Source: an uncultured Collinsella sp. (GTDB lineage: Bacteria > Actinomycetota > Coriobacteriia > Coriobacteriales > Coriobacteriaceae). From it: a stretch of DNA of 13,408 bases. Each line of letters opens with the position of its first letter. Within the stretch, counting starts at the first letter, position 1. The notes beneath the pieces are model-generated. The model saw only the letters and a program-made list of their open reading frames with translations, ran no database searches and was not told the DNA's origin. Made by a program: the position numbers and the translations under genes. Positions 12,749-13,408 of the stretch are shown here, one piece after another. Where the stretch lies: NCBI GenBank assembly GCA_902495985.1, contig CABUZF010000013.1:1-13408 (forward strand), in the 5' to 3' direction.

Positions 12749-13408
12749 TTAGTTGGTTGCTATCTTTTTTGCAGCCTGCTCTACGTAGCTGGCCATCTCA
12801 TCGACGTCGCAGACGTCTTCGAAGCGGACGGGCTTGGACTCGAGCTCGGCGAGCTGTGCCGGGGCGACCGTGTTGGTTGCCTGCTCGAGCACGTGCATGG
12901 CCTCAAAGTCGTCCTCGGGAACGTCGAGCCCCAGGGCGTCGCAGCAGGCGCGCGGGAACTTGTAGGGGCTGGCGGTCGAAAGCAGCACACGGGCCTTGGC
13001 GCCCTCGGCGGGGGCGACCTTTTCAAAGACGTGATAGCCGCAAGCGGTGTGCGGGTCGATCACATAGCCGTTTGCATCCCAGCAGTTCTTGATAGCAGCG
13101 CGGACCTCGTCCTCGCTGGCCCAGCCGCAGCCAAACACACTCTGGATCTTGGCCAGCAGCTCGGCGGGTACCTCGTAGCGACCGGTCTGTGCCAGCTGCT
13201 CCATAAGGCCGGCAACGAGTTCGCAGTCGCCATCGGACAGGAAGTAGAGCATGCGCTCTAGGTTGGAGCTAATAAGGATGTCCATCGACGGCGAGATGGT
13301 CGTAAAGAACGGACGGTTGCGGTCGTAGACGCCGGTGGTCAGGAAGTCGGCCAGCACGTTGTTCTTGTCGCTCGCGACGATGAGCTTGGCGACGGGCAGA
13401 CCCATGCG
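12749..13408 (-). CDS. thrC: Threonine synthase, C-terminal part (5' end outside window)
   Basis: This PLP enzyme converts O-phosphohomoserine to threonine, the last step of the pathway. About 219 C-terminal residues are visible; the frame runs off the right edge (an in-frame Arg codon precedes MGLPVAKLIVASDKNNVLAD). Diagnostic blocks are ASDKNNVL, the TGVYDRNRPFFTTISPSMDILISSNLER stretch (13230-13350 region), and the C-terminal VIDPHTACGYHVFEK followed by LLSTASPYKFP, all typical of the E. coli/yeast-type threonine synthase. The PLP lysine lies in the missing N-terminal half. Next on the strand come its own terminator, a palindromic element and thrB. Confidence 0.93.
   Translation of the reverse strand, partial: RMGLPVAKLIVASDKNNVLADFLTTGVYDRNRPFFTTISPSMDILISSNLERMLYFLSDGDCELVAGLMEQLAQTGRYEVPAELLAKIQSVFGCGWASEDEVRAAIKNCWDANGYVIDPHTACGYHVFEKVAPAEGAKARVLLSTASPYKFPRACCDALGLDVPEDDFEAMHVLEQATNTVAPAQLAELESKPVRFEDVCDVDEMASYVEQAAKKIATN

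Overview
The window looks like the chromosome of a high-GC, anaerobic, sugar-fermenting Gram-positive, most likely a gut Coriobacteriia (Collinsella-like). The reasons are GC-rich coding DNA, GTG starts, a sucrose/fructan PTS locus, a pyruvate formate-lyase activase and DegV. This placement rests on gene content and style, not on a database match.

Left part (1-4024, + strand): a fructoside-use operon made of a 5'-truncated GH32 glycoside hydrolase, a PTS EIIBC permease of the sucrose/beta-glucoside type, and a complete GH32 enzyme that fits sucrose-6-phosphate hydrolase. A strong G-U-rich hairpin lies between permease and hydrolase. From 4025 to 8978 come housekeeping genes on the + strand: degV (whose expected N-terminus carries an in-frame stop), pflA, a membrane-anchored class A beta-lactamase-like serine hydrolase, mtnN (MTA/SAH nucleosidase) and engB (ribosome-assembly GTPase).

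Middle (about 8979-11660) is an AT-richer accessory segment. It holds a two-gene module on the + strand: a DUF3990-like protein with ADP-ribosyltransferase-like N-terminal motifs, overlapping by 35 nt a protein with a C-terminal XRE helix-turn-helix. Directly upstream are two copies of a 16-bp palindrome, which together form a 19-bp stem ending in a T-tract: a probable operator pair that is also a terminator for engB. I read this as a toxin-antitoxin-like module. On the minus strand are a small secreted protein (DUF5626-like, tentative) and a 34-residue membrane peptide, ending at a terminator.

Right part (11664-13408, minus strand): thrB (homoserine kinase) and the C-terminal half of thrC (threonine synthase). 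thrC has its own terminator. thrB is bracketed by two unrelated, roughly 115-nt nested palindromic elements (11524-11640 and 12559-12670), the second ending next to the thrB Shine-Dalgarno. These look like small mobile or dispersed palindromic repeats and, with the DUF3990/XRE module, are the most unusual part of the window.

No tRNA, rRNA, CRISPR array or transposase gene was seen.
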